DNA of 14,011 nucleotides from Bacteroidales bacterium Bact_16. GTDB lineage: Bacteria > Bacteroidota > Bacteroidia > Bacteroidales > UBA932. The position numbers and the translations under genes were made by a program. Positions within the stretch are counted from its first letter, which is position 1; each line of letters opens with the position of its first letter. The stretch lies in the NCBI GenBank assembly GCA_001602885.1, contig LUZH01000026.1, forward strand, positions 1 through 14,011, given 5' to 3'. Shown here one piece after another: positions 6,979 through 14,011 of the stretch. The notes under the pieces are model-generated. The model was given only the letters and a program-made list of their open reading frames with translations. It had not been told where the DNA came from and made no database searches.

Positions 6979-8052
6979 ATGAACAGTTTTGTGGCTTTCA
7001 GCCTGACAGCTATAATCGGAATAGTTATTCCGTCGTGTAGCCGATATGCTTTGATGGACAAGGTCCCGGTCGAATTCAAGGATCCGGCGAAAACGGTCAG
7101 CATGGAATGTGACACGTCTTTTTGTCTTGGTGTTCCGGAAGTCCTTGGACCTGATCGGCTGCAGATCGTTTCGGATTCGATCCTCGTCGTAGCGAAACAG
7201 CCGGAGGCCGCATCTCCATATTTCTTCTCCGCATATTCCACGCGGACCTCTTGCTATCTGGGCTCTTTCCTCGCGGAGGGACGTGGTCCCGGTGAGGCTC
7301 TTTGGCCGGATATTGCTGCGGTCAGTTCAGTATCGCGGGCATTATATGCAAGGGACAATTCGTTGGGAGTGTCATGGGAGATCGATGTCCCGGCTTCGCT
7401 CCAAGCCGGAGCCGGGGTGTCTCTCCGTACTGTTTCTTTGCCGGGCGATCTCCTGGGATGGCTTCCGTTGACTGATTCACTGCGGTATTCGACGGATTTG
7501 AGACAAGGAGAATGTGTCTATGGCGTCTTTACTGCAGAAGGAAAAGAATACAAAACGTTCTCTCCCTTTCCAGGGTTGAATACGGGACAGTATATCACAC
7601 TCCTCAGCGATATTGCGACCAGTGGCGGTATCAACGGGAAGGCGGCTTTTTCGATGGTATTTTTCCCTCTGATCCATATACTGGATGTGGAAAGCGGCCA
7701 GTGGAGGGCTATCGCTGTGGATAATGGTTGGCGAAAGTGGAAATCGTTTCTTCGCGAGTCCATTACGCCGGATCATTTCATGGAAAAGCGCCAGTTCTAC
7801 ATCGGAGCCACGTCGTCCGAGGATTATTTCTTCGCCGCTTACTCGGGTTGCAGCTTGGAGAAGTTGCAAAAGGGCGGAAATGGAACGGAAATCCAAGTCT
7901 TCGACTGGGATGGCAATTATGTGTGCAGGATTTTCGTCAAGGAGGATGTCGACAGCATGACATTTGATTCGCTTACGGGCTATCTATATTGCTTAGACCG
8001 CCCGGCGGGGAGGATTGTCCGATATAATCTGTCTGCGGTCCTTCCTGGTTGA
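6979..8052 (+). CDS. TolB-like / BF3164-like beta-propeller lipoprotein
   Basis: This 357-residue protein starts two bases after the preceding stop (TAAGGATG). Its hydrophobic N-terminus ends in IPSC, giving a probable lipidated Cys20, although no basic residue precedes the core. The body is beta-rich and matches the six-bladed propeller lipoproteins of Bacteroidales: a GSFLAEGRGPGE motif near 94-105 is the family hallmark, and the closing repeat IQVFDWDGNYVCRIF followed by a D-x-LTGYLYCL blade occurs near 310-340. Such proteins are common beside NVEALA-type peptides, and their ligand is unknown. The tight spacing argues for co-production with the cysteine-rich peptide, which makes the propeller a plausible receptor, immunity-like or docking partner. 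That partnership is inference only. Confidence 0.8.
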   Translation: MNSFVAFSLTAIIGIVIPSCSRYALMDKVPVEFKDPAKTVSMECDTSFCLGVPEVLGPDRLQIVSDSILVVAKQPEAASPYFFSAYSTRTSCYLGSFLAEGRGPGEALWPDIAAVSSVSRALYARDNSLGVSWEIDVPASLQAGAGVSLRTVSLPGDLLGWLPLTDSLRYSTDLRQGECVYGVFTAEGKEYKTFSPFPGLNTGQYITLLSDIATSGGINGKAAFSMVFFPLIHILDVESGQWRAIAVDNGWRKWKSFLRESITPDHFMEKRQFYIGATSSEDYFFAAYSGCSLEKLQKGGNGTEIQVFDWDGNYVCRIFVKEDVDSMTFDSLTGYLYCLDRPAGRIVRYNLSAVLPG

Positions 8053-8069
8053 GCGGTGGGCTGAAAACG

Positions 8070-8101
8070 AAAACCGGGCCCTGGGAGGGGCCCGGTTTTT
8101 T
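8070..8101. terminator. Bidirectional rho-independent terminator
   Basis: CCGGGCCC at 8074-8081 and GGGCCCGG at 8088-8095 form a strong stem around TGGGAG, extended by AAA/TTT pairs, with six T at 8096-8101 for the + strand. On the opposite strand the stem is followed by a T-rich run (complement of 8062-8073). It therefore ends both the propeller gene and the convergent gene whose stop is at 8119. Confidence 0.9.
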
Positions 8102-8118
8102 GTTATGGCGTAGAAGGG

Positions 8119-9255
8119 TTATCTTCTGCGGAGATTCTTGGAGGCGAGGTTGAGGTGGTATTTGAAGGTGCGGTTGCCGTGGTAGTAGGACATCTCCAGG
8201 GTGTTGGCGTCGGAGAAGGAGATGCTGTTGAGCAGGCGGTCGCGGTAGTGGTTCTCGCACTCGGGCTCGGCCCAGGCGAGGACGTAGTTGTCGTCGGCCT
8301 TCTGGTAGGCCACGATGACGGTGTAGCCGCGGTGGTCGAACATCGCGACGCTGTATTTGCCGGAGTTCTTCTTGCCCTTGGCCTTGGTGAATTCCTCGAC
8401 GAGGGAGCTCTCTTGCTGCAGGATGTTGAACTTGAGGTGCGTGGCGTCGGTCAGCGCGCCGGGGTTCTGCTCCAGCCACCATTCGAGGGCGGCGTCGGTC
8501 AGCCAGAAATTCTCCGGGACGGTCTCCAGGCAGGGATTCTCCTCCACTTCTTTCAGCAGCAGGCGCATCCAGGGACGGTCCATGCCGCTGAGCATGGCCT
8601 TGTCGGAGCGGCCGCTGATGCGGTAGGGCTCCTTGCCCTGGCAGATGTCCTTGCCGCGGAAGCTAACGCAGCCGAACTCGTCGGTCTGCGGGGCGTAGGC
8701 GGCGGCGACATAGGTCTGCTGGGCGCTGTCTTCCGAGCGCATCAGGTAGTTGAAGCGCAGGAAACGCGTGCCGCGGACGGCGAAGGTCGCGGTCGTGTCC
8801 ACGAAGGCGCGGACGGCCATCCCTTCGGCGTCAGGCGCCGGGGCGTCGAAGGTCCCGGTCACGGCCCAGCCGCCGCGGCCCTTCTCCAGGGTGACGATGC
8901 GGACCTGGTCGAGCGCCAGGCCCTCGCCGTCGAGGCAGAACGCATAGATGCGGTCAATGGCCTCGCGGCGGTCCGCCACGGCGCGCAGCTCCGCGCTGCC
9001 GGGCAGGCGCTCCGCCGCAATCGCGGCGGCCTGCGCCTCGCTGTACGGCGAGATGTTGAGCAGCGTGTCCTTGCGGGCGAGGATGTCGGCCGCATAGACG
9101 GAAGAAGGATATTTCTTGAGGAACTTGTCGAAAGCCGCCACGGAGGGTTTCGACAGGGTCTTGTTGTAAAGCTTGGTCTCCGCCTTGTTCTGGGCGGAGA
9201 GCGGCGCGGCCGCCAGCAGCAGCACGAACGCGACAGTCAGGATCTTTCTCATCAT
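8119..9255 (-). CDS. Secreted protein of unknown function, TPR-like N-terminal segment
   Basis: This 378-residue protein has a clear signal peptide (MMRKILTVAFVLLLAAAPLSAQ, cut after about residue 22) and no lipobox. Residues about 30-60 (AFDKFLKKYPSSVYAADIL) resemble a single TPR or Sel1-type helical hairpin seen in many Bacteroidota periplasmic proteins. The remainder (about 90-370) is a mixed alpha/beta region with no motif I recognise and a basic end (KNLRRR). Its first ATG overlaps the stop of the upstream peptidase gene (ATGA), indicating translational coupling. A second ATG follows immediately; the first is preferred because it makes the overlap. A periplasmic accessory to the peptidase is a reasonable guess with no direct evidence. 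It is the last gene of a three-gene operon and ends 18 bases before the bidirectional terminator. Confidence 0.8.
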   Translation of the reverse strand: MMRKILTVAFVLLLAAAPLSAQNKAETKLYNKTLSKPSVAAFDKFLKKYPSSVYAADILARKDTLLNISPYSEAQAAAIAAERLPGSAELRAVADRREAIDRIYAFCLDGEGLALDQVRIVTLEKGRGGWAVTGTFDAPAPDAEGMAVRAFVDTTATFAVRGTRFLRFNYLMRSEDSAQQTYVAAAYAPQTDEFGCVSFRGKDICQGKEPYRISGRSDKAMLSGMDRPWMRLLLKEVEENPCLETVPENFWLTDAALEWWLEQNPGALTDATHLKFNILQQESSLVEEFTKAKGKKNSGKYSVAMFDHRGYTVIVAYQKADDNYVLAWAEPECENHYRDRLLNSISFSDANTLEMSYYHGNRTFKYHLNLASKNLRRR

Positions 9256-11102
9256 AAGTACTGTTGGAAGTAGTCCGTGATCTTCTCGTAGAGATGCACC
9301 CGCGCCTTGCCGCGCATGTTGTGCTCATCCATCGGGTAGGGGAACCAGTCCACGGGCACTCCTTCTTCGATGCAGGCCTGCACGAAGCTCAGCGAGTGCT
9401 GCGGCACCACCGTGCCGTCCAGCACGCCCTGGCAGATCAGCACGCGGCCGGGAAGGTCCTTGACGTGCGGGATCAGCGAAGCCTCGGCATACCCTTCCGG
9501 GTTGGTCTGGGGCGTGTCCATATAACGTTCTCCATACATCACTTCATACCACTGCCAATCAATAACCGGGCCACCGGCCACGGCGACCTTGAAGACGCCG
9601 GGGTTGCGGGTCGCGAGCGAGAGGGTCATGAAGCCGCCGTAGCTCCATCCGTGCACGCCGATGCGGCTGCGGTCAATCCACGGCGCGCGGTCCAGCAGGG
9701 CGCGGATGCCGGCCATCTGGTCCTCGACCTCGGCCGTGCCGCAGCGGCGGTTGACCGCCTTCTCGAAGGCGGCGCCGCGGTGCTGCGTGCCGCGGTTGTC
9801 CTGGACATAGACCACATAGCCGCGCTGGGCCATCAGCATCTCCCACATCCGGATCTGACCGAGCCAGGAATTGGTGACCATCTGCGAGTGCGGGCCGCCG
9901 TAGACATAGACGATGAGCGGATATTTCCTGGAAGGATCGAAATCGCGGGGATAGAAGAGGCGGTAGTAGTTGTCGAACTGCCCGTCCGCCGAGGGGACGG
10001 TCCCGAACTCGACCCGGCACTGGGCGTATTCGGCCAGCGGGTCGAGGGCGGTCAGGACATGCTCCAGCAGCTTGCCGTCCGCGCGGCGCACCTGCGTGAC
10101 GCCCGGGACGTTGAACGAACTGTAGCGGTCGATGAACTTGCTGCAGTCCGGCGACATCGAGATCTCGTGCCAGCCTTCTTCGGGCGTGAGGCGCCGGGGC
10201 TTGTTGTCGAGGAGGCGCTTGCGGAGCGGCATCCGGAACAGGTGCTGCTCGACGGGGGAGACCTCCGCGGAGGTGTAGTAGAGATATTTGCCGTCGTTGG
10301 CGACGTATTCGACGTCGGCGTCGACCTCCGTCAGGCGCGTGACGTGGCAGAGCGTGTCGCAGCGGTAGAGGTTGCGGTAGCCGTCGCGGTTGTCGGTGCG
10401 GTAGATGAACTCATAGGTCCCCGCGATGAAGCGGACCGGGTCGAGCGGCTCCACCCAGGCGTCGTTGGACTCGGAGAGGATGGTGCGGACGAAACGGCCG
10501 TCGTCGGCGCGGTACATGTTGAGGTTCATCCGGTGCTGGTCGCGGCTGAGCACCTGCACGAAGACGTATTTGCTGTCGGGCGACCAGGCGACGTTGGTCA
10601 GGTAGCGCTCCTCGTCGAAGTCGTCGACCTGCAGGGTCGTGAGGACGTTGCCGTCGTAGTCGCAGATGCACAGGGAAATCTTCTCGGAGGCCATCCCGGC
10701 CATCGGGTAGCGGATCAGCTTCGCGCCGCCGGTGCGGCCCGTGATGTCATAGAGCGGATAGAGCGTGACGGCGGATTCGTCCTTGCGGTAGACGGCCAGG
10801 CGCCGCCCGTCCGGGGCGGGAAAGACGCCGCCGTCGATGCCGAATTCGTTGCGGCTCACCGACTCGCCGTAGACGATGCCGGGCCCTTCGGGCTCAGGCA
10901 GCTTCCACGTCGGCGCTTCGGCCTGCGGCCATTCTTTGGTCAGCTGGTTGTCGGCCGTCCAGAACAGCGGGACCCGTTCCGGGGAGACGGAATGCTGGCC
11001 CTGGCCGACGGACTCGGCCACGGTCAGGAGCCGGGCATTGGGATTGTTGGCCGGGTGCGTCGCAAGCACCCCGGCCACCAGCAGGATCAGGGCTCCGTTC
11101 AT
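9252..11102 (-). CDS. S9 family (DPP-IV / prolyl tripeptidyl peptidase-like) serine peptidase
   Basis: This 616-residue exopeptidase has the prolyl-oligopeptidase fold: an N-terminal beta-propeller (about 45-370) and an alpha/beta-hydrolase domain (about 375-616). Family members cleave di- or tripeptides after proline or alanine in the periplasm. The catalytic triad is visible: Ser487 in GWSYGG, Asp562 in GVLDGTV and His594 in DEHNM. VSRNEFG near residue 84 matches the DPP-type propeller motif that precedes KDES. The usual second Asp after the catalytic Asp (DDN in DPP-IV) is Gly here. The protein is about 100 residues shorter than typical DPP-IV homologues because the N-terminus is short; the first 16 residues are a hydrophobic, unusually uncharged leader that may be the export signal. 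ATG 11102 overlaps the upstream stop (ATGA). I see no upstream start codon in frame, so the short form appears real. Exact specificity is undetermined. Confidence 0.88.
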   Translation of the reverse strand: MNGALILLVAGVLATHPANNPNARLLTVAESVGQGQHSVSPERVPLFWTADNQLTKEWPQAEAPTWKLPEPEGPGIVYGESVSRNEFGIDGGVFPAPDGRRLAVYRKDESAVTLYPLYDITGRTGGAKLIRYPMAGMASEKISLCICDYDGNVLTTLQVDDFDEERYLTNVAWSPDSKYVFVQVLSRDQHRMNLNMYRADDGRFVRTILSESNDAWVEPLDPVRFIAGTYEFIYRTDNRDGYRNLYRCDTLCHVTRLTEVDADVEYVANDGKYLYYTSAEVSPVEQHLFRMPLRKRLLDNKPRRLTPEEGWHEISMSPDCSKFIDRYSSFNVPGVTQVRRADGKLLEHVLTALDPLAEYAQCRVEFGTVPSADGQFDNYYRLFYPRDFDPSRKYPLIVYVYGGPHSQMVTNSWLGQIRMWEMLMAQRGYVVYVQDNRGTQHRGAAFEKAVNRRCGTAEVEDQMAGIRALLDRAPWIDRSRIGVHGWSYGGFMTLSLATRNPGVFKVAVAGGPVIDWQWYEVMYGERYMDTPQTNPEGYAEASLIPHVKDLPGRVLICQGVLDGTVVPQHSLSFVQACIEEGVPVDWFPYPMDEHNMRGKARVHLYEKITDYFQQYL

Positions 11103-11530
11103 ATCGCTTCGCCTCCCGTGAAGATGGGAATCTCGGTGGTCTCATCTGCCGGAGAGATGGAGATGATGCGGTCCACGACATAGCGCTGCATGCCGCGCCA
11201 GGGGAGCGTCCCGTTGTATTCCTTGTAGTGGAGCTCGACGTTCCTGCCGCTGCAGCGCATCAGCGAATCGGCGACGCTCTTGCTGACGACGGAGAAGTTG
11301 AACTCGTTGGACTGCAGGCTGGTGCCTGACTTGCCGCCGCTCTTGAAGCCGGCCTGGATGAGGCGCCCCTCGTAGGTCTTCCAGACCCAGCCCTTGTAGA
11401 CGAGCTGGTTGAGCTCGCCGGCCTTGACGCCTTCGCCGAACACGAACCAGAACTTGAAGTAGCAGAACACGGCACCGGCAAGCAGCAGGACGGCGACGGT
11501 CCAGGTGATGATTTTCGCTTTGGTGGTCAT
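11099..11530 (-). CDS. Small single-pass membrane protein of unknown function
   Basis: This 143-residue protein has a short basic N-terminus (MTTKAK) and one hydrophobic helix (about 6-26), followed by a soluble extracytoplasmic domain. The motif EGVKAGELNQLVYKGWVWKTYEG resembles a widespread Bacteroidota family often mislabelled 6-phosphogluconate dehydrogenase, although it has no dehydrogenase domain; no function is known to me. I chose ATG 11530 rather than ATG 11566 because the latter lies upstream of a perfect -7 promoter box at 11555-11562 and would add twelve unlike residues before the membrane helix. Its stop overlaps the peptidase start (ATGA). It leads the leftward operon. Confidence 0.8.
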   Translation of the reverse strand: MTTKAKIITWTVAVLLLAGAVFCYFKFWFVFGEGVKAGELNQLVYKGWVWKTYEGRLIQAGFKSGGKSGTSLQSNEFNFSVVSKSVADSLMRCSGRNVELHYKEYNGTLPWRGMQRYVVDRIISISPADETTEIPIFTGGEAI

Positions 11531-11554
11531 AAGCTTGTCCGTTATAGTAGTATA

Positions 11555-11562
11555 CAAAGATA
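11555..11562 (-). promoter_or_regulatory. Bacteroides-type -7 box of the leftward operon
   Basis: On the minus strand, TATCTTTG matches the Bacteroidota -7 consensus TAnnTTTG exactly. Transcription would start a few bases downstream, leaving a leader of about 20 bases before ATG 11530. A -33 TTTG is not clear at the usual spacing; the nearest TTTC is 14 bases upstream. The exact -7 match and its position make it the best promoter candidate in the window. Confidence 0.6.
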
Positions 11563-11630
11563 GCATATTCCCGGATGAAATAGTCCGCTCCGTGCGCCGA
11601 AAGCTGCGAAGAATTCCGTATATTGCAGGT

Positions 11631-14011
11631 ATGAAAGCAATTACCCTGATCTACCCGCTGCTGCTGGCCGCCTTGCGCCTGACGGCGGCCCCGCTCCCCG
11701 CCACGGAATACAAGATGTCCCTGGATGCAGGCTGGACCTTCGCCCTGGGCCATGCCGCCTCCATGCAGGCGGACTTCACCCACGGCACGGAATACTTTAC
11801 CTATTTCACGAAAGTGGCCTCCAACCGCGACAACCACGGCCCCGCCTCGCCGCGCTTCGTCGAAGACGGCGCCTGGCGGCCGGTCACCCTCCCGCACGAC
11901 TGGGTGGTGGACCTGCCCTACGACGGCGCCGCGAGCCATTCGCACGGCTACAAATGCGTCGGCTGGAAGTATCCGGAGAACTCCGTGGGCTGGTACCGCC
12001 GGCACCTGGAGATCCCGGCGGAAGACCGCGGCAGGCAGATCTGGATCGAGTTCGAGGGCATTTTCCGCGACAGCCAGGTCTTCGTGAACGGCTGCTACCT
12101 GGGCGGGGAGAAGAGCGGCTACGCCTCCCGCGTCTATGACCTCAGCCCCTATCTCAACTACGGCGGGGACAACCTGATCGCGGTCCGCTGCGACGCGTCC
12201 GTCGAGGAAGGATGGTTCTACGAAGGAGCGGGCATCTACCGCCACGTCTGGCTGCACAAGGCCGGCCCCGTGGCGGCCGCGCCCTATTCGGTCCTGGTCA
12301 CGGCGGACGACATCCGCTTCGAGCCGGTTTATGCCGACGCCTCCGTGGATCCGGCGCGCGTGAGCGTCCGGAAGGCGTTCTACGACGCCGGGGGACGCGA
12401 AGTGCCGGCGATGACGCACCGCTGGAGCCTGGACGATCCCTATCTCTACGGCTGGAAGCTGCAGCTCTACTATGATGGCGTCCTGTCGGCGGAATACACC
12501 GGGCGCAGCGGCGTGCGCGACATTGCATTCGACGCGCAGCGGGGCTTCCTGCTCAACGGCGAGCGGGTGCAGCTGCGCGGCTGTGACCTGCACCTGGACC
12601 ACGCCGGCGTGGGCGTGGCGGTGCCCGACGCGCTCTGGCGCTACAAGCTCGGGCAGCTGCGCAAATACGGCTTCAACGCCATCCGCTGCTCGCACAACCC
12701 GGCCAGCCCGGCGATGCTCGACCTCTGCGACGAACTGGGCTTCGCCGTCATCGACGAGCAGCGCCAGTTCGGCGTCAACGCCGAGCAGACCGGCCAGTTC
12801 GAGAACATGATCCTGCGCGACCGCAATCACCCGTCGGTCATCCTGTGGAGCGTGGGCAACGAGGAATGGGCCGTCGAGTGGAACGAGACGGGCACGCGCA
12901 TCGCCCGGCACCTGTCGGACCTGGCCCACCGCCTGGACCCGACGCGCCCGACGACGTACGGGTCGAGCGGCGGTCCGCATCCCAACCGCGGCGTGGACGT
13001 GTTCGGATTCAATTATGTGATCCAGAACAATATCCAGGGGCTCCTGCGGGAGTTTCCCGGCCGGACGGGCGTGGGCACGGAAGAGACCACGGGCTCCGGC
13101 ACGCGCGGCAAGTACGTGACGGTCCCTGAGCGCGGCTGGATGCAGTCGCTCAACCGCAGCGGCGTGGACAACCGCCCGATGGGCGGGGATCCGGACGCCG
13201 TCTGCAGCCCGGAGACGCACCCGATGAGCGCGGAGGGCGCGGTGCTCGAGGTCATCGCGCGCGGCTGGAAATACTATGCCGCCCATCCCAACCTGGGCGG
13301 CCTGTTCTACTGGACGGGATTCGACTACCGGGGCGAACCGAACCCGATGGCCTGGCCGGCCACCGGCTCCCAGTTCGGCATCCTGGACTACTGCGGCTTC
13401 CCGAAGGACGAAGCCTTCTACCTCCAGTCCGTCTGGACGGAGGCCCCGATGCTGCACGTCGTCCCGCACTGGAACCATCCGGTGCCGGAGGGGACGCCCG
13501 TTCCCGTCGTCGTCTACACCAACTGCGAGCGGGTGACGCTCCAGGTCAACGGGCGGCGTCTCGGCTCGAAGCGGGTCGGCGAGAATGAAAGCGTCCGCTG
13601 GGAGGTCCCGTACCGGCCCGGACGCGTGGAGGCCGTCGGCTACCGCGGCGGCCGGGTGGCGGTCCGCACCGTCCTGGAGACGACGGGCCCCGCTGCCGAC
13701 GTGCGCCTGACCGCGTCCAGCCTGGCGCTGAAGCGCGACGGCGCGGACGTGGTGGTCGTGGACATCGAGGCGCTGGACGCGCGCGGGCGCTTCGTCCCCG
13801 ACGCGGAGATGCCCCTCACGGTGCGTGTAGAAGGCGCGGAGCTGCTGGGCTGGGGCAACGGCGATCCGGGTTTCAAGGCCGTCGAACGGCCGCTCGGCGC
13901 GGATACGCTGGACATCGTCACCTTCAGCGGCTGCGCCCAGGTGCTGGTCCGCTCCCGGGCCGAAAAAACCGGCCCCGTCACCGTTTCGGTGGGGAGCCGG
14001 TCCATTCAGTT
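11631..14011 (+). CDS. Secreted GH2 family glycoside hydrolase, beta-galactosidase-like (3' end outside window)
   Basis: An open frame of about 793 codons runs from ATG 11631 to the right edge with no stop. A signal peptide is likely (hydrophobic 3-20, cut near LTAA). The order is a GH2 sugar-binding sandwich (about 28-215, with LPHDWVVDLP at 87-96 and EGIFRDSQVFVNG), a short immunoglobulin-like domain (about 222-300), a TIM barrel (about 304-610), a DUF4982-like domain (about 615-680, VYTNCERVTLQVNG) and a GH2 C-terminal domain (from about 686, with GNGDP at 742-746). Catalytic residues are the acid/base Glu411 in GNEEW and the nucleophile, probably Glu484 in GTEETTGSG. RCSHNP at 352-357 is the usual barrel motif. 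It probably acts on beta-galactosides or related glycans in the periplasm; the substrate cannot be read from the sequence. The second domain is noticeably compact. It is divergent from the leftward operon, 100 bases away. Confidence 0.92.
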   Translation, partial: MKAITLIYPLLLAALRLTAAPLPATEYKMSLDAGWTFALGHAASMQADFTHGTEYFTYFTKVASNRDNHGPASPRFVEDGAWRPVTLPHDWVVDLPYDGAASHSHGYKCVGWKYPENSVGWYRRHLEIPAEDRGRQIWIEFEGIFRDSQVFVNGCYLGGEKSGYASRVYDLSPYLNYGGDNLIAVRCDASVEEGWFYEGAGIYRHVWLHKAGPVAAAPYSVLVTADDIRFEPVYADASVDPARVSVRKAFYDAGGREVPAMTHRWSLDDPYLYGWKLQLYYDGVLSAEYTGRSGVRDIAFDAQRGFLLNGERVQLRGCDLHLDHAGVGVAVPDALWRYKLGQLRKYGFNAIRCSHNPASPAMLDLCDELGFAVIDEQRQFGVNAEQTGQFENMILRDRNHPSVILWSVGNEEWAVEWNETGTRIARHLSDLAHRLDPTRPTTYGSSGGPHPNRGVDVFGFNYVIQNNIQGLLREFPGRTGVGTEETTGSGTRGKYVTVPERGWMQSLNRSGVDNRPMGGDPDAVCSPETHPMSAEGAVLEVIARGWKYYAAHPNLGGLFYWTGFDYRGEPNPMAWPATGSQFGILDYCGFPKDEAFYLQSVWTEAPMLHVVPHWNHPVPEGTPVPVVVYTNCERVTLQVNGRRLGSKRVGENESVRWEVPYRPGRVEAVGYRGGRVAVRTVLETTGPAADVRLTASSLALKRDGADVVVVDIEALDARGRFVPDAEMPLTVRVEGAELLGWGNGDPGFKAVERPLGADTLDIVTFSGCAQVLVRSRAEKTGPVTVSVGSRSIQ

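Larger units (their letters stand above)
6060..8101. other. A+T-richer cassette of three exported proteins
   Basis: Base composition drops sharply after the tig terminator: the 60-base lines at 6181 and 7501 are 42% G+C and the line at 6841 is 53%, whereas the line at 12661 in the flanking DNA is 67%. The segment holds three co-directional genes (6147-8052) separated by 17 and 2 bases, all with export signals, bounded by REP-like repeats on the left and a bidirectional terminator on the right. No integrase, transposase, tRNA or target-site duplication is visible, so horizontal acquisition is suggested by composition only. Confidence 0.7.

Noticed and set aside
6762..7040. Alternative 92-codon plus-strand frame overlapping the small cysteine-rich gene
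   Set aside because: It lacks an export signal and would overlap two well-spaced genes; the chosen frame has a signal peptide and patterned cysteines.
9264..11183. Plus-strand open frame (639 codons) opposite the S9 peptidase
   Set aside because: The minus strand has the full catalytic triad and coupled starts and stops; the plus-strand product is low-complexity and without a family.
11531..11566. N-terminal extension of the small membrane protein to ATG 11566
   Set aside because: It would start upstream of the perfect -7 box that most likely drives the gene and adds polar residues before the membrane helix.
11142..13478. Long minus-strand open frame (778 codons) opposite the GH2 gene
   Set aside because: The plus strand encodes a clear GH2 enzyme across the same bases. 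The antisense translation has an Ala/Arg/Val/His bias and no motif, and it also runs through the divergent intergenic region.

Overview
The window looks like a chromosome segment of a high-G+C member of the Bacteroidales (Rikenellaceae-like or an uncultured gut/rumen lineage; I cannot place it further). Support comes from a GyrB tail typical of Bacteroidota, a sphingolipid-type alpha-oxoamine synthase, lipoprotein families largely confined to this phylum, a perfect Bacteroides-type -7 box (TAnnTTTG) and a general lack of strong Shine-Dalgarno sequences. Most genes are roughly 65% G+C.

Region 1 (1-5858, + strand) is a tightly packed housekeeping run: the 3' end of gyrB, a serine palmitoyltransferase-like PLP enzyme, a short-chain dehydrogenase that overlaps it by one base (a likely 3-ketosphinganine reductase), a PgpH-type seven-transmembrane HD phosphodiesterase (probably cyclic-di-AMP), and a trigger factor that lacks the FKBP-like PPIase domain. 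A 288-base gap follows, with two near-identical long palindromes (REP/BIME-like), a rho-independent terminator and a candidate promoter.

Region 2 (about 6060-8101, + strand) is a distinctly A+T-richer cassette (sampled lines about 42-53% G+C) of three exported proteins: a lipoprotein with a thioredoxin-like fold and a CSKC motif, a secreted 86-residue precursor whose mature part holds eight cysteines, and a TolB-like/BF3164-like beta-propeller lipoprotein. It ends at a strong bidirectional terminator. This cassette is the best candidate for an undescribed system: a disulfide-rich exported peptide with its own surface-anchored redox protein and a propeller partner.

Region 3 (11562-8119, - strand) is a three-gene operon read leftward from a perfect -7 box. 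It encodes a small single-pass membrane protein, an S9/DPP-IV-family serine peptidase with an intact Ser-Asp-His triad but a short N-terminus, and a secreted protein of unknown function. Both junctions are ATGA overlaps, so translation is probably coupled.

Region 4 (11631 to the right edge, + strand) is a divergently transcribed, secreted GH2 glycoside hydrolase, cut by the window end after about 793 codons. It has both catalytic glutamates and a notably compact second domain.
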